A stretch of DNA of 63,241 bases, taken from assembly GCA_038093515.1 (NCBI GenBank), contig JBBPSI010000146.1, forward strand, positions 1 through 63,241, written 5' to 3'. This document shows positions 63,180 to 63,241 of this stretch, in pieces. The translations under genes were made by a program, and so were the position numbers. Below the pieces are notes generated by a model. That model had not been told where the DNA came from, did not search any database, and saw nothing but the letters and a program-made list of their open reading frames with translations. Each line of letters opens with the position of its first letter. The stretch's first letter is position 1. Origin of the DNA: Butyriboletus loyo (Eukaryota > Basidiomycota > Agaricomycetes > Boletales > Boletaceae).

Positions 63180-63241
63180 TGTGTGTTGCGACGACGACGA
63201 AAGGCAAGTGGCTTGTCGAGTTGTAAGCTGGAGGTCAAGAG

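Overview
The window is nuclear DNA of a filamentous basidiomycete, most likely an Agaricomycete. Genes are dense, on both strands, and split by many short GT-AG introns of about 45-70 nt. The families are typical of mushrooms and their relatives: copper radical oxidases with WSC domains, a class I hydrophobin, a NACHT-ankyrin NLR, a DUF6533 membrane protein, a WOPR regulator, and a DUF6606/DUF3638/DUF3645 giant protein. I cannot name the species. Exon structures are read by eye from splice signals and family conservation.

Layout. 1-5.8 kb is decayed: a gag-like coiled-coil reading frame with an in-frame stop, a J-domain gene fragment, a P-loop GTPase gene lacking its 3' half, and a conserved fungal gene with several stops and frame changes. 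8.0-12.6 kb holds a DUF6533 seven-helix-type protein (-), a PIN-domain protein (-) and a 59-residue Cys-rich membrane protein (+). 13.2-21.6 kb holds two copper radical oxidase (glyoxal oxidase-like) genes in tandem on the minus strand. They share a nearly identical 2.36-kb block; upstream of it they diverge (four versus two WSC domains), and the second copy carries a one-base frameshift in its catalytic domain. 22.6-29.8 kb holds a WOPR (Gti1/Pac2) regulator (+), a conserved mushroom protein of unknown function (-), and a fused betaine-lipid synthase (+).

30.7-31.1 kb is a tRNA-related SINE with pol III boxes, a poly(A) tail and 13-bp target-site duplications. 33.4-40.0 kb holds a DENN/LCHN-like protein (-), an HNH-nuclease-domain protein (+), a class I hydrophobin (-) and prefoldin subunit 5 (-). 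40.2-49.4 kb is one giant DUF6606/DUF3638/DUF3645 gene (-). 50.7-56.3 kb is a NACHT NLR whose C-terminus is seven long ankyrin super-repeats (+). 57.4-63.2 kb holds a BOR1/SLC4-type anion transporter (-) with a hairpin in one intron, a disordered Pro/Ser-rich protein (+), and ARF1 (-).

Housekeeping genes (ARF1, prefoldin 5, the DENN protein, the transporter) are interspersed with fast-evolving environment-facing genes: secreted oxidases, hydrophobin and the NLR. There is no sign of an operon or a biosynthetic cluster. The strongest signals of recent genome dynamics are the oxidase pair (probable gene conversion plus pseudogenisation), the SINE insertion and the gene graveyard at the left edge.
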